A program made the translations under genes and the position numbers. The notes beneath the pieces were generated by a model that was not told the origin of the DNA, did not search any database, and saw nothing but the letters and a program-made list of their open reading frames with translations. Shown one piece after another: positions 22,471 to 31,635 of a stretch of DNA of 35,463 nucleotides; within the stretch, counting starts at the first letter, position 1; every line of letters begins with the position of its first letter. The stretch comes from Clostridia bacterium. Lineage in GTDB: Bacteria > Bacillota > Clostridia > Oscillospirales > CAG-272. Location of the stretch: contig JAFSAM010000054.1 in assembly GCA_017441005.1 (NCBI GenBank), positions 1 through 35,463 of the forward strand. The letters run 5' to 3'.

Positions 22471-23711
22471 GTTCCGATAGAAAGAGAGTATGTGTAGTAG
22501 GTGGCGGTCCTGCGGGGATGATGTGTGCCGGCAGAGCGGCAAGCCTTGGCTGTGACGTTACCCTTTATGAAAAAATGAATGCTGTCGGAAGAAAGCTTGC
22601 GATCACCGGAAAAGGCAGATGCAACGTTACGAACGCTTGCGACAGAAATACTTTTATAGAAAATGTTCCTACCAATCCCAGATTTCTGTACGGAGCATAT
22701 TCCGCTTTTTCTTCTGATGACACGATGAGCTTTTTTGAAGAATTGGGTGTGCCTTTGAAGGTCGAACGCGGAAACAGGGTATTTCCGATGTCGGACAGAT
22801 CTTATGACATTGTCGATGCAATGAGGGATTATTGCAAGAATAACGGTGTCAAAATCGTGTACGAAAAGGTTGAGGAAGTGCTTTGTGAAGACGGCAGAGC
22901 GATTGGTGTAAGGGTCCACGGAAGAAAAGTGGGATACGACTGTGTCGCAGTATGCACTGGCGGTGTTTCATATCCGAAGACAGGTTCTGACGGTGACGGA
23001 TTTAGGTTTGCGGAATCGCTCGGAATAAATACGGTTCCGAGAAAGCCGTCGCTTGTTCCGATCGAGGTAAAAGAAAAATGGGTAAGGGCTTTGATGGGAC
23101 TGTCGCTCAAAAACGTTACTCTTACCGTTTTCGATAAGAAAAAGCAGAAGGAAATATACAGCGATTTCGGTGAGATGCTGTTTACCCATTTCGGGGTATC
23201 GGGACCGATGGTGCTCAGCGCGTCGTGCCACATGAAGCCGATGGAGGATGACAGATATCTACTTCGCGTTGACTTAAAGCCTGCTCTCGACGAAAAAACT
23301 TTGGACACAAGACTTTTGTCCGATTTCGAGAAAAACAAGAACAGGGATTTTGCAAATTCGCTTTCGGCACTTTTGCCTCAGAAGCTTATCCCGATCTTTA
23401 TTGATCTGACAGGGGTTGCTTCGGACAAAAAGGTTAATTGCATAACAAAGACTGAAAGACGAAAGATACTTGATACGCTGAAATGTCTGGAATTTACGGC
23501 AAAAGGCTTTCGACCTATAGATGAGGCTATAATAACCTCGGGAGGCATTGACGTAAAAGAAATTGAACCGGGAAGCATGAGGTCAAAGAAAATTGACGGT
23601 CTGTATTTTGCGGGCGAGGTTTTGGACTGTGATGCATATACAGGCGGTTTTAATCTTCAGATAGCTTTTTCCACGGGATATCTCGCGGGAACGGATATTG
23701 CATATAATTAA
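22467..23711 (+). CDS. HI0933 family NAD(P)/FAD-dependent oxidoreductase (BaiN-like)
   Basis: 414 residues. VCVVGGGPAGMMCAGRAA binds FAD; AITGKGRCNVTNA and the C-terminal CDAYTGGFNLQIAFSTGYLA are hallmarks of the HI0933 family, which also includes BaiN and aminoacetone oxidase-like annotations. Natural substrate of most members is unknown. Starts within the last codons of purD (ATGA overlap), so translation is coupled, and cmk follows 26 bp later. Finding this flavoprotein before cmk-plsC-ispH is a familiar clostridial arrangement (recalled). Confidence 0.93.
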   Translation: MSSDRKRVCVVGGGPAGMMCAGRAASLGCDVTLYEKMNAVGRKLAITGKGRCNVTNACDRNTFIENVPTNPRFLYGAYSAFSSDDTMSFFEELGVPLKVERGNRVFPMSDRSYDIVDAMRDYCKNNGVKIVYEKVEEVLCEDGRAIGVRVHGRKVGYDCVAVCTGGVSYPKTGSDGDGFRFAESLGINTVPRKPSLVPIEVKEKWVRALMGLSLKNVTLTVFDKKKQKEIYSDFGEMLFTHFGVSGPMVLSASCHMKPMEDDRYLLRVDLKPALDEKTLDTRLLSDFEKNKNRDFANSLSALLPQKLIPIFIDLTGVASDKKVNCITKTERRKILDTLKCLEFTAKGFRPIDEAIITSGGIDVKEIEPGSMRSKKIDGLYFAGEVLDCDAYTGGFNLQIAFSTGYLAGTDIAYN

Positions 23712-23737
23712 AATATGGGGAGAATAAAATATAACAA

Positions 23738-24403
23738 ATGTATAAAATAGCATTAGACGGACCTTCGGGCTCAGGTAAGAGCGTAATGGCGAAGGCTGTA
23801 GCAAAAAAATTAAATATATTGTACGTAGATACGGGGGCTCTTTATAGGGCGATCGGACTTTTTATGTACAGAAACGGTGTGGACGTTGCCGACAAGGCGG
23901 CAGTTGTTGCAAACCTAAAAAATGTTGATGTAAAGCTGTCGCAGTCAGAAGAGGGGCAGGTCGTATATCTGAACGGTGAAAACGTTAACAGGGATATAAG
24001 ACTTCCCGAAATATCTATGTATGCATCGGGGGTATCCTCGATCCCCGAGGTCAGAGCATTTTTACTCGAGCTTCAGAGAGATGCGGCAAAGACAAACAAC
24101 GTAATTATGGACGGCAGAGATATCGGTACGGTCATTTTTCCCGATGCCGAGGTCAAGATATTCCTTTTTGCGCGTGACGAGGTCAGGGCGAAGAGACGTT
24201 ATCTTGAATTAAAAGAGAAGGGAATCGATACCACCCTTGAAGAGGTGCTTAATGATATGCAGCGCCGAGATGAGAACGACAGAACGAGAGCGATTGCTCC
24301 CGCTGTTCCTGCCGAGGATGCAGTGATGCTTGACAGCTCGGAGCTTAATATCGATCAGACTATTGATGCCATAATCAATATAATTGAGAAAAGGATAAAA
24401 TAG
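23738..24403 (+). CDS. cmk: Cytidylate kinase
   Basis: 221 residues. The P-loop is in ALDGPSGSGKSVMAKAVAKK (7-20), followed by YVDTGALYRAIGLF, MDGRDIGTVIFPDA and RRDENDRTRAIAPA, the signature of CMP/dCMP kinases. It converts CMP and dCMP to the diphosphates. The nearest strong ribosome element, GGGGAG, is 14 bases before the ATG, rather far, though no better start exists. Third gene of the operon, 23 bp before plsC. Confidence 0.96.
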   Translation: MYKIALDGPSGSGKSVMAKAVAKKLNILYVDTGALYRAIGLFMYRNGVDVADKAAVVANLKNVDVKLSQSEEGQVVYLNGENVNRDIRLPEISMYASGVSSIPEVRAFLLELQRDAAKTNNVIMDGRDIGTVIFPDAEVKIFLFARDEVRAKRRYLELKEKGIDTTLEEVLNDMQRRDENDRTRAIAPAVPAEDAVMLDSSELNIDQTIDAIINIIEKRIK

Positions 24404-24426
24404 TATTTTGTTTTGGAGATAATAAA

Positions 24427-25020
24427 ATGAAATTATATGCATTCTTGAGAAAGATCCTGAGATGGTTATTCATAGGTATGTTCAGGATCGAGGTTAAAGG
24501 AATGGAAAATATCCCCAAGGAAGGCGCTTTGATCGTGTGTCCGAACCATATATCAAATTGGGATCCCATACTTTTGGGGGCGGTTATGGACAGACAGGTC
24601 AGATTTATGGCGAAATCTTCTTTGTTTAAGATACCGTTGCTCAGTTCGTTGATAAAGGCGTTGGGGGCTTTCCCGGTAAAAAGGGGAGCTGCTGACATAG
24701 CGGCGATGAAGACTGCGATCGGTCATCTGAAAAACGGCGATGCTGTCGGTGTTTTCCCGCAGGGAACACGGTGTTTTGGTAAGGATCCCAAGGATACCGA
24801 GGTAAAAAACGGAGTCGGAATGATTGCATGCAGATCAAAAGCGGATGTGTTGCCGGTAGCTATAAAAACAAAGAAATACAAGATGCTCATATTCCGCAAG
24901 GTTTATATAACTATAGGTGAGGTCATTCCGTTTGAAGACCTCGGATTTGAAAACGGAAATCAGGAGGAATACAGCAAGGCTTCTGAATACGCTTTCGGAA
25001 AGGTGCTTGAATTGCTGTAA
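24427..25020 (+). CDS. plsC: 1-acyl-sn-glycerol-3-phosphate acyltransferase
   Basis: 197 residues, the standard length of short PlsC enzymes. The catalytic HX4D motif is in CPNHISNWDP, and the phosphate-contacting motif in GVFPQGTR; the N-terminus LRKILRWLFIGMF is membrane-associated. It makes phosphatidic acid from lysophosphatidic acid. GGAG lies about seven bases before the ATG. It is a second, shorter acyltransferase besides the one at 11178, and is the likely housekeeping enzyme because of its place between cmk and ispH. Confidence 0.93.
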   Translation: MKLYAFLRKILRWLFIGMFRIEVKGMENIPKEGALIVCPNHISNWDPILLGAVMDRQVRFMAKSSLFKIPLLSSLIKALGAFPVKRGAADIAAMKTAIGHLKNGDAVGVFPQGTRCFGKDPKDTEVKNGVGMIACRSKADVLPVAIKTKKYKMLIFRKVYITIGEVIPFEDLGFENGNQEEYSKASEYAFGKVLELL

Positions 25021-25038
25021 GGCGATCGCGGTGACCGA

Positions 25039-27105
25039 ATGGAAATTGAAATAGCGAAAAATGCAGGCTTTTGCTTTGGTGTTGACAGAGCTGTAAGCAC
25101 AGTATACGGATTGATCGGAAAAGAATCTGCAGGTCAAATATATACCTTGGGGCATTTGATACACAATCCCACCATATCCGGCGATCTTGAAGCCCAAGGG
25201 GTAGGCGTGATTTCCGAAGAGGAACTCGAAAAGGTTTTTTCTTCCTGTGACGGAGACCGTCCCTGTACCGTAGTGGTAAGGGCTCACGGCGTAACATCCG
25301 GGCTGTATGCAAGATTGGAAAAATATGCAGAGAAAAATGAGTTTTTCAATGTGATTGACTGTACCTGTCCTTACGTCAAGAAGATACATAAGATAGTGAC
25401 GGACAATGCCGATAAGGAATCACAGCTTTTCGTATTTGGCGATCCGAATCACCCCGAGGTTAAAGGCATAGTCAGCTTTGCCGAGGGCGACGTTGAGGTG
25501 TTTTCGAGTGCCGATGCACTTGAGGAAAGACTGAAAATTCATAAAAGTGCACAAAAAAAGTCGGTAATGGTGTCCCAGACAACACAAAAACTGACAGAAT
25601 GGAAAAAATCTCAAAAAATTCTCGAAAAAGTATATACAAATTCATATATTTTTGATACAATATGTAGTGTTACCGAAAATCGGCAGAAGGAGACGGAAAA
25701 ACTGGCTCAGAAAGTTGATTTTATGGTTATCATAGGGGGCAGAAACAGCTCCAACACCAACAAGCTTTACGAGACAGCAAAAAGGCATCAACCGAACACC
25801 GTCTTGGTTGAGAATGCTTCAGAGCTTCCCAATAGGCTTGATGGAAAAATAAAAAAAGTTGGTATATCTGCCGGTGCATCGACGCCGGGCAGTATCATAC
25901 AGGAGGTAAAAAACAAAATGAGCGAAATCACACAGAACATCGAAAAGGACTTGACTCAGGAGTCTTTTGAAATCAACGATGAAAACAGCTTTGCTGCAAT
26001 GCTTGAGGAATCTTTCAAAACTTTAAATACAGGTGAGATAGTTAAGGGAATCGTACTTGCTGTTAACTCTAACGAAGTACAGGTAGACCTTGGCGCTAAG
26101 GTAACCGGCATTGTACCTTACAGTGAAGTTTCCGAGAATCCCGCTGCTAAGCTCGAGGACGAGTTTAAGGTAGGCGACGAGATCGAAGTAATGGTAACCA
26201 GAGTTAGTGATATAGACGGTGTTGCATCCCTTTCCAAGAAGAGAGTTGATGCTATTACCAACTGGAAGAACGTTGTTGAAGCGTTCAACGAGGGCAAGGT
26301 TCTCGAGGGTAAGGTAACTGACGTTATCAGAGGCGGCGTACTTGTACTCGCTTTGGGTCAGAAGCTTTTCGTTCCCGCGTCCCACACAGGTCTTGCAAAG
26401 GATGCAGATCTTTCTGTTCTCAGAGGTACCGAGCACAAGGTTAAGATCATCGACATCAATGAGCAGAGAAAGAGAGCTGTTGCTTCTATCCGCGTAGTTG
26501 CAAGAGAAGAAAAGAAGGCTGCAGAGGAAGCATTCTGGGCAAGCATCGAAAAGGATAAGAAATACGAGGGCGTTGTTAAGTCTATTACAAACTACGGCGT
26601 ATTCGTAGACCTCGGCGGTGTTGATGGCATGATCCACAGCACAGAGCTTGCTTGGACACACTTCAAGCATCCTTCCGAAATCGTATCCATCGGAGAAACA
26701 CTTAACGTATACGTAAAGGATTTCGATGCTGAAGCAAAGAGAATCTCTCTCGGCTACAAGACAGAGGAAAACAACCCTTGGAATGCATTTGTTGAGAAGT
26801 ATGCAGTAGGCGACGTTGCTACCGTTAAGGTAGTAAACATGATGCCCTTCGGTGCATTTGCAGAAGTTCTCCCCGGTGTTGACGGTCTTATCCATATTTC
26901 CCAGATCGCTGACAAGAAGATCAACAAGCCCGCTGATGTTCTTTCCATCGGTCAGGAGGTTGACGCAAAGATCACAGACATCGATATGGAAAATCATAAG
27001 ATCAGCCTTTCTGTAAGAGCGCTTATCGAAGAGGCTAAGGCGGCTGAAGAGGCTATGCCCGAGGATTACATACCCGACGAGCAGAAGACAGAGGACGCTG
27101 AATAA
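25039..27105 (+). CDS. ispH: IspH - ribosomal protein S1 fusion
   Basis: 688 residues. Residues 1-290 are 4-hydroxy-3-methylbut-2-enyl diphosphate reductase, with the three iron-sulfur cysteines C12 (AGFCFGVDRA), C110 (DCTCPYV) and C209 (TICSVTENRQ), the last step of the MEP isoprenoid pathway. Residues about 330-680 hold four S1 RNA-binding domains (for example YEGVVKSITNYGVFVDLGG and ATVKVVNMMPFGAFAEVLPG). This fusion is known from Clostridia. A Shine-Dalgarno and ATG within the junction (25901-25920) could give a separate S1 product of 395 residues. The S1 half uses codons typical of highly expressed genes, more so than the IspH half. The start has only a weak GGTGA element. Confidence 0.96.
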   Translation: MEIEIAKNAGFCFGVDRAVSTVYGLIGKESAGQIYTLGHLIHNPTISGDLEAQGVGVISEEELEKVFSSCDGDRPCTVVVRAHGVTSGLYARLEKYAEKNEFFNVIDCTCPYVKKIHKIVTDNADKESQLFVFGDPNHPEVKGIVSFAEGDVEVFSSADALEERLKIHKSAQKKSVMVSQTTQKLTEWKKSQKILEKVYTNSYIFDTICSVTENRQKETEKLAQKVDFMVIIGGRNSSNTNKLYETAKRHQPNTVLVENASELPNRLDGKIKKVGISAGASTPGSIIQEVKNKMSEITQNIEKDLTQESFEINDENSFAAMLEESFKTLNTGEIVKGIVLAVNSNEVQVDLGAKVTGIVPYSEVSENPAAKLEDEFKVGDEIEVMVTRVSDIDGVASLSKKRVDAITNWKNVVEAFNEGKVLEGKVTDVIRGGVLVLALGQKLFVPASHTGLAKDADLSVLRGTEHKVKIIDINEQRKRAVASIRVVAREEKKAAEEAFWASIEKDKKYEGVVKSITNYGVFVDLGGVDGMIHSTELAWTHFKHPSEIVSIGETLNVYVKDFDAEAKRISLGYKTEENNPWNAFVEKYAVGDVATVKVVNMMPFGAFAEVLPGVDGLIHISQIADKKINKPADVLSIGQEVDAKITDIDMENHKISLSVRALIEEAKAAEEAMPEDYIPDEQKTEDAE
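25901..25920 (+). promoter_or_regulatory. Possible internal ribosome site at the IspH/S1 junction
   Basis: AGGAGG (25901-25906) stands 11 bases before an in-frame ATG (25918) that opens MSEITQNIEKDL, exactly where IspH homology ends and the S1 linker begins. The same bases encode the conserved IspH tail QEV, so coincidence is possible. Confidence 0.4.
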
Positions 27106-27150
27106 TTTTGTATATAGATGCCCCAATACGGGGAATTTAATATAAAACCA

Positions 27151-27200
27151 AGGCGCAATAGCCGTTCTTGAACAGGAGCGGTTATTGCGCTTGTTTTCTA
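27151..27200 (+). terminator. Terminator of the purD - ispH operon
   Basis: 14-bp stem (27151-27164 with 27179-27192, two G-T pairs) around GCGCAATAGCCG, followed by GTTTTCTAT. A smaller CCCC-AATAC-GGGG hairpin precedes it at about 27121-27133. Confidence 0.8.
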
Positions 27201-27289
27201 TATAAAAAAGGTGATTTAAAGCGTGTTTACTCCATAAAAAGTTTTTGAACGATTATTCAAGTATTATTAAAGAAAAATGGTAAAAACTA

Positions 27290-27318
27290 TTGACGGAAGG
27301 GGGCATAAAGTATATAAT
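27290..27318 (+). promoter_or_regulatory. Promoter of the potABCD operon
   Basis: TTGACG (27290-27295), 17 bases, TATAAT (27313-27318). Predicted start about 27325, which leaves a leader near 370 nt. Confidence 0.8.
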
Positions 27319-27324
27319 ATATTA

Positions 27325-27693
27325 TTGTACACGAATTATAAAATAAATAGACGATTTTTGCATCTGTGCCAACATTTTTGTCAAAAGCAAAGGTTTGACA
27401 AAATCTATCATCACCTTTGACCAACAGGGGCTGTACGTGTGATTAATGCCGAGGGAGAGGGCAGGATGTACATATCAGGGCAGTTCTTAACAGGAGCCGT
27501 TTCCGACTTTAAAAATCGGATTGAGAAACCGAATGCTGCAGTTATGTTTAAGCCGTTTTGATTTAACGCAAGATTGGCGTATATATAGCTGTAACAAACT
27601 CTTTGCGGGGGCATCGGTTAGCCCGATATGGGGTTCGCGCAGAGCTTAGACAGAAGCTGTACGCGGTCTTTACCGCAAAGGGGGATGCAAAAA
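27325..27693 (+). promoter_or_regulatory. Structured potA leader, candidate riboregulator
   Basis: No reading frame is supported. Visible pairings: TTTTGTCAAA/TTTGACAAAA (27376-27385, 27394-27403), whose loop CAAAGG (27388-27393) is complementary to CCTTTG (27414-27419), an H-type pseudoknot; TGTAC/GTACA (27432-27436, 27468-27472) enclosing TGCC/GGCA; TCCGA/TCGGA (27502-27520); ATCGG/CCGAT (27613-27627); AGCTT/AAGCT (27643-27658). Next to the Shine-Dalgarno AAAGGGGG (27677-27684) two helices exclude each other: the local GCGGT/ACCGC (27663-27667, 27672-27676) and the long-range CTTTGCGG/CCGCAAAG (27601-27608, 27673-27680), which covers the first half of the Shine-Dalgarno. That is the layout of a translational switch. 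It matches no riboswitch consensus I can recall. Confidence 0.6.
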
Positions 27694-28815
27694 ATGAGCA
27701 ATAATAATATCATTGAATTGAAGAACATCACCGTGGAGTTTGATGGCGAAAAGGTGCTTGACGATCTTAACTTGTCTATAAAGGACAAGGAGTTTGTTAC
27801 GCTTTTGGGGCAGTCGGGGTGCGGAAAAACTACCACCCTCAGAATAATTGCCGGCTTTATCCAACCGCAGACGGGCGATGTTTTTTTTGACGGAAAATCG
27901 GAGCTTGGTATACCGCCTCATAAGAGACCGGTCAATACCGTTTTCCAGAGATATGCTTTGTTTCCGAATTATAATGTTTACGATAACATTGCGTTCGGTC
28001 TTCGCGTAAGTAAGGTGCCGAAGAAGGAGATCGATGAACGTGTAAAGGCAATGCTGAAGCTTGTCAACCTTGAGGGCTTTGAGAAGAGAAGCATAACCAA
28101 GCTTTCGGGCGGTCAGCAGCAGAGAGTTGCGATCGCGAGAGCGGTAATCAATCAGCCCAAGGTGCTTTTGCTTGACGAGCCGTTGGCGGCGCTCGACCTT
28201 AAGCTGCGTAAGGATATGCAGAACGAGCTTAAAAACATTCAGAAAAAGCTGGGTATCACTTTTATATACGTAACTCACGATCAGGAGGAGGCACTGTCTC
28301 TTTCCGATACCGTTGTCGTTATGCATGAGGGTAAGATCCAGCAGATAGGTACGCCTATCGATATATATAACGAGCCGGAGAACGCTTTTGTAGCCGACTT
28401 CATCGGTGAATCAAACATCATTGACGGCATTATGAAGGCAGACTATAAGGTGGCATTGGTCGGAAAGACGTTTGACTGCCTTGACAAGGGCTTTGAGCAC
28501 AACGAACCGGTTGACGTTGTTATCCGTCCCGAGGACGTTGATATCGTTCCCGTGGAAAAGGGAATGCTTGTAGGTGAAGTGACCTCTGTTCTTTTCAGAG
28601 GAGTTCACTATGAGATAATCATAGACGTTGAGGGCTTCAAATGGATGATACAGACCACCGATGAAAGCAAGGTGGGCGACAAAGTTGGTCTTTATATCGA
28701 GCCCGATGCGATCCACGTAATGAAGAAATCAAAGTATTCGGGTAAATACGGCGACTACAGCTCATACAGTGACGAGATGGACAGAATGAGCGACGTAAAT
28801 GAGGTAGAAGAATGA
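27694..28815 (+). CDS. potA: Spermidine/putrescine ABC transporter ATP-binding protein
   Basis: 373 residues. Walker [11 protein letters not shown]-loop region [19 protein letters not shown], signature [14 protein letters not shown], Walker [13 protein letters not shown] and H-loop VTHDQEEA form a complete ABC ATPase, with a C-terminal TOBE domain (about 270-350) as in PotA and other CUT1-type importers. It energises the PotB/PotC channel. The ATG at 27694 follows AAAGGGGG; an in-frame ATG at 27685 touches that element and a start at 27628 lies within leader structure. The last codons overlap potB by four bases. Confidence 0.95.
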   Translation: MSNNNIIELKNITVEFDGEKVLDDLNLSIKDKEFVTLLGQSGCGKTTTLRIIAGFIQPQTGDVFFDGKSELGIPPHKRPVNTVFQRYALFPNYNVYDNIAFGLRVSKVPKKEIDERVKAMLKLVNLEGFEKRSITKLSGGQQQRVAIARAVINQPKVLLLDEPLAALDLKLRKDMQNELKNIQKKLGITFIYVTHDQEEALSLSDTVVVMHEGKIQQIGTPIDIYNEPENAFVADFIGESNIIDGIMKADYKVALVGKTFDCLDKGFEHNEPVDVVIRPEDVDIVPVEKGMLVGEVTSVLFRGVHYEIIIDVEGFKWMIQTTDESKVGDKVGLYIEPDAIHVMKKSKYSGKYGDYSSYSDEMDRMSDVNEVEE

Positions 28816-29636
28816 AGAAACGCAGATACGGAGTATTGGCGTTGAATTCTCCCTATGTATTGTGGTCGGCAATATTTATAATAGTGCCTCTGTTCATAGT
28901 GGGTTATTATTCTTTTGTAGACGCCAACGGAAACTTTTCTGTCGATAATTTTATAGAGATCTTTAAGCGAAAAGATTATTTGAATCCAATGCTGCGAGCA
29001 TTGTGGTATTCTGTAGTGGCGACAGTGATCGCACTTTTGATCAGCTATCCTTTTGCATATTTTTTGAGCAAACAGTGCGGTATGTCGCAGAGAATACAAA
29101 TGGCTCTTATAATGGTCCCGATGCTTACAAACCTTGTAATCAGGACATATTCGTGGGCGAATATACTTGAATACAACGGACTTATCAACAAATTTCTGGG
29201 ATTGTTTGGCATTGAACCCCTTACTATGATGGGCACGTCGGGGGCTGTAATATTCGGTATGGTTTATAACTATCTGCCGTATATGATCTTGCCTATTTAT
29301 ACGGTAATGAGCAAAATAGACCCCTCGTTGCTTGAAGCTGCAGAGGATCTTGGCTGCAATGGCTGGAATAAGCTGAGAAGGGTGATCATACCGCTCAGTT
29401 TGCCGGGGGTAATTTCAGGCATAACTATGGTATTTGTTCCCAGCATCAGCACGTTCTATATCAGCCAAAAGCTGTCGGACGAAAAGCTGATCGGTGACGT
29501 AATATACAATGAAATGCAGGAATATCATAATTTCAATATGGGCGCATCCTTGTCCTTTGTTTTGATGGTGTTTATTTTTGCGAGTATGCTGATAATGAAC
29601 AAGCTCTCGGATGAAGACGGAGGTGTTGTTCTGTGA
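28812..29636 (+). CDS. potB: Spermidine/putrescine ABC transporter permease PotB
   Basis: 274 residues with six membrane segments. The EAA loop that contacts the ATPase is [20 protein letters not shown] (about 175-195) followed by LSLPGVISG. The N-terminus [20 protein letters not shown] matches PotB and PotH permeases. Starts by an ATGA overlap with potA and ends by a GTGA overlap with potC, so the four proteins are made from one message with coupled translation. Confidence 0.94.
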   Translation: MKKRRYGVLALNSPYVLWSAIFIIVPLFIVGYYSFVDANGNFSVDNFIEIFKRKDYLNPMLRALWYSVVATVIALLISYPFAYFLSKQCGMSQRIQMALIMVPMLTNLVIRTYSWANILEYNGLINKFLGLFGIEPLTMMGTSGAVIFGMVYNYLPYMILPIYTVMSKIDPSLLEAAEDLGCNGWNKLRRVIIPLSLPGVISGITMVFVPSISTFYISQKLSDEKLIGDVIYNEMQEYHNFNMGASLSFVLMVFIFASMLIMNKLSDEDGGVVL

Positions 29637-30445
29637 AGACCTTCGGTAGAATTTTCAACGGGTGTGTATATCTCCTGTTATATGCTCCTTTGATCATAAT
29701 GGTGGTATTCAGCTTTAACAGTGCAAAGAGCACAAACGTTTTTGCGGGCTTCTCTTTAAAATGGTATAAGGAGTTTTTCAATGATCCCTATATAATGGAG
29801 GCATTGGGAAACACTCTTGTTCTTGCATTTTTGTCGGCGATTATTGCGACAGTTCTCGGAACGATCGCGGCTGTGGGAATGTACAAACTCAGAAACCGCT
29901 ATTTGTACGGAACTATGAATATGGTTACCAATATTCCTATGATGAATCCCGATATCATCACGGGTGTTGCTTTCATGCTTTTGTTTATGTTCGTCGGCAG
30001 AGAGATTCTCGGGTTAAATGAGGTTGTTGGATTTGTTCCCGTTCTCATTGCGCACGTAACGTTTAACTTACCTTACGTTATTTTAAACGTATTGCCGAAG
30101 CTCAGACAGACAGACGAGCATTTGTATGAGGCGGCATTGGATCTTGGCTGTACACCGATTAAAGCGTTTTTTAAGGTGATGCTTCCCGCAATAATGCCCG
30201 GTATCGTGTCGGGAGCGATGATGGCATTTACCTTGTCTATTGATGATTTTGTTATTTCATATTTTACGGCAGGTACCGAATACAATACGTTGCCGATCTT
30301 GCTTTACAATCAGACCAAGCACGCGATGAAGCCTGATATGTATGCATTGGCATCGATTTTGTTTATTAGTATATTGGTGTTGCTTGTTTTGATAAACGTA
30401 TTCCAGGAAATTTCCGACAGAAAGACGAAAGGAGTCAGAAAATGA
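29633..30445 (+). CDS. potC: Spermidine/putrescine ABC transporter permease PotC
   Basis: 270 residues with six membrane segments; EAA loop in YEAALDLGCTPIKAFFKVML followed by PAIMPG. The N-terminal YLLLYAPLIIMVVFSFNSAK is typical of PotC/PotI. Begins with GTG in a four-base overlap with the potB stop and ends in an ATGA overlap with potD. Confidence 0.94.
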   Translation: MKTFGRIFNGCVYLLLYAPLIIMVVFSFNSAKSTNVFAGFSLKWYKEFFNDPYIMEALGNTLVLAFLSAIIATVLGTIAAVGMYKLRNRYLYGTMNMVTNIPMMNPDIITGVAFMLLFMFVGREILGLNEVVGFVPVLIAHVTFNLPYVILNVLPKLRQTDEHLYEAALDLGCTPIKAFFKVMLPAIMPGIVSGAMMAFTLSIDDFVISYFTAGTEYNTLPILLYNQTKHAMKPDMYALASILFISILVLLVLINVFQEISDRKTKGVRK

Positions 30446-31548
30446 AAAAGATTATAGCAGTTTTGCTTGTATTGATAATGGCTGTTTCTTGTGTAGCTAT
30501 GACGTCTTGCGGTGAGGTAAACGATACCGTAGAGGTAGAAGGCACTTACACAAGAGACTATGAAGGAACAACACTAAAGGTATATAACTGGGGCGAATAT
30601 ATCTCCGACGGCGGTGAGGGCTCGCTTCACGTAAACAAGGCTTTTGAAAAGCTTACCGGAATAAAAGTAGTATACAGCACCTTTGACAGTAACGAGGTTA
30701 TGTACGGTAAGATCAAGCAGGGGGCTGAAGCGTTCGATATAATTATCCCCTCGGATTATATGATTGAGAGATTGATCAACGAAGACCGTTTGCAGAAGAT
30801 CGACGTGTCAAAGCTCAGCAATTATAAGTATATTGACGAGCAGTATAAGAATCTTTATTTTGATGAAAACAATGAATACTCCGTTCCTTACAACGTAGGA
30901 ATGGTTGGTCTTATATACAATGAGACAATGGTCAAAGAAGCACCTACAAGCTGGAGTGTAATGTGGGATGAGCAGTATAAGGATCAGATCTTGACTTTTG
31001 ACAACCCGAGAGATGCTTTTGCTATATGCCAGTTCTTGCTCGGTATTGACTTGAATACCACAGATACGGCAGAGTGGGACAGAGTTGCCGAGAAGTTCAA
31101 GGAACAGAAGAAGATCCTCCAGGCAAGAGTAATGGATATGGTCTTCAACAAGATGGAGGGCGGCAACGCAGCTATCGCGCCTTACTATGCTGGCGACTAT
31201 CTCACGATGGCAGAAAACAATCCCGATCTTAAGTTTGTATATCCCGAAGAGGGAACAAATATATTTGTTGACTCCATTTGCATTCCCAAGAACGCAAATA
31301 ACTATGAGGCGGCAATGCTGTATATCAACTTCCTGCTTGAGCCCGAGGTTGCTTTGGCGAATGCAGAGTATATCAGATATGCTTCTCCCAATACCGGCGT
31401 ATTGAATCACGAGGATTATTCTTTGAAGGACAATGAGATCCTTTATCCTTCGGAAGATAAAATGCCGAAAACACAGTATTTCCACGACCTCGATCCTGTT
31501 GTAAGAGAGTATTATCAGGATTTGTGGAAGAAGATAGTAAATGAATAA
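30442..31548 (+). CDS. potD: Spermidine/putrescine-binding lipoprotein PotD
   Basis: 368 residues. Lipoprotein signal with lipobox MTSC (C23), then a type II periplasmic-type binding fold: LKVYNWGEYISDG near the N-terminus, FDIIIPSDYMIERLI, YSVPYNVGMVGLIYNE and the C-terminal LLEPEVALANAEYIRYASPN are the PotD/PotF pattern. Anchored outside the membrane, it delivers polyamine to PotBC. Acidic and aromatic positions that bind the amines in PotD (for example W of YNWGEY and the aspartates of PSDYMI) are present. Followed directly by a strong terminator. Confidence 0.95.
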   Translation: MKKIIAVLLVLIMAVSCVAMTSCGEVNDTVEVEGTYTRDYEGTTLKVYNWGEYISDGGEGSLHVNKAFEKLTGIKVVYSTFDSNEVMYGKIKQGAEAFDIIIPSDYMIERLINEDRLQKIDVSKLSNYKYIDEQYKNLYFDENNEYSVPYNVGMVGLIYNETMVKEAPTSWSVMWDEQYKDQILTFDNPRDAFAICQFLLGIDLNTTDTAEWDRVAEKFKEQKKILQARVMDMVFNKMEGGNAAIAPYYAGDYLTMAENNPDLKFVYPEEGTNIFVDSICIPKNANNYEAAMLYINFLLEPEVALANAEYIRYASPNTGVLNHEDYSLKDNEILYPSEDKMPKTQYFHDLDPVVREYYQDLWKKIVNE

Positions 31549-31555
31549 TAAAACA

Positions 31556-31588
31556 AAAAAGCCTCGGCACGCTGCCGAGGCTTTTTGT
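31556..31588. terminator. Terminator after potD (bidirectional)
   Basis: AAAAAGCCTCGGCA-CGC-TGCCGAGGCTTTTT, a perfect 14-bp stem with a 3-base loop. It serves potABCD and, on the other strand, the esterase gene ending at 31636. Confidence 0.95.
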
Positions 31589-31635
31589 GTATTTCGCTGA
31601 ATAATGCAGTACTTATGTAATCCATTTTTCGAGGA

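Noticed and set aside
26023..27126. Reading frame of 367 codons antisense to the S1 domains
   Set aside because: Shadow of a highly biased gene; composition is typical of an antisense frame and it crosses the end of the true gene.
27325..27693. Known riboswitch or T-box in the potA leader
   Set aside because: I looked for TPP, SAM, glycine, lysine, guanidine, ZTP, c-di-GMP, c-di-AMP and T-box core motifs and did not find them; left as an unclassified structured leader.
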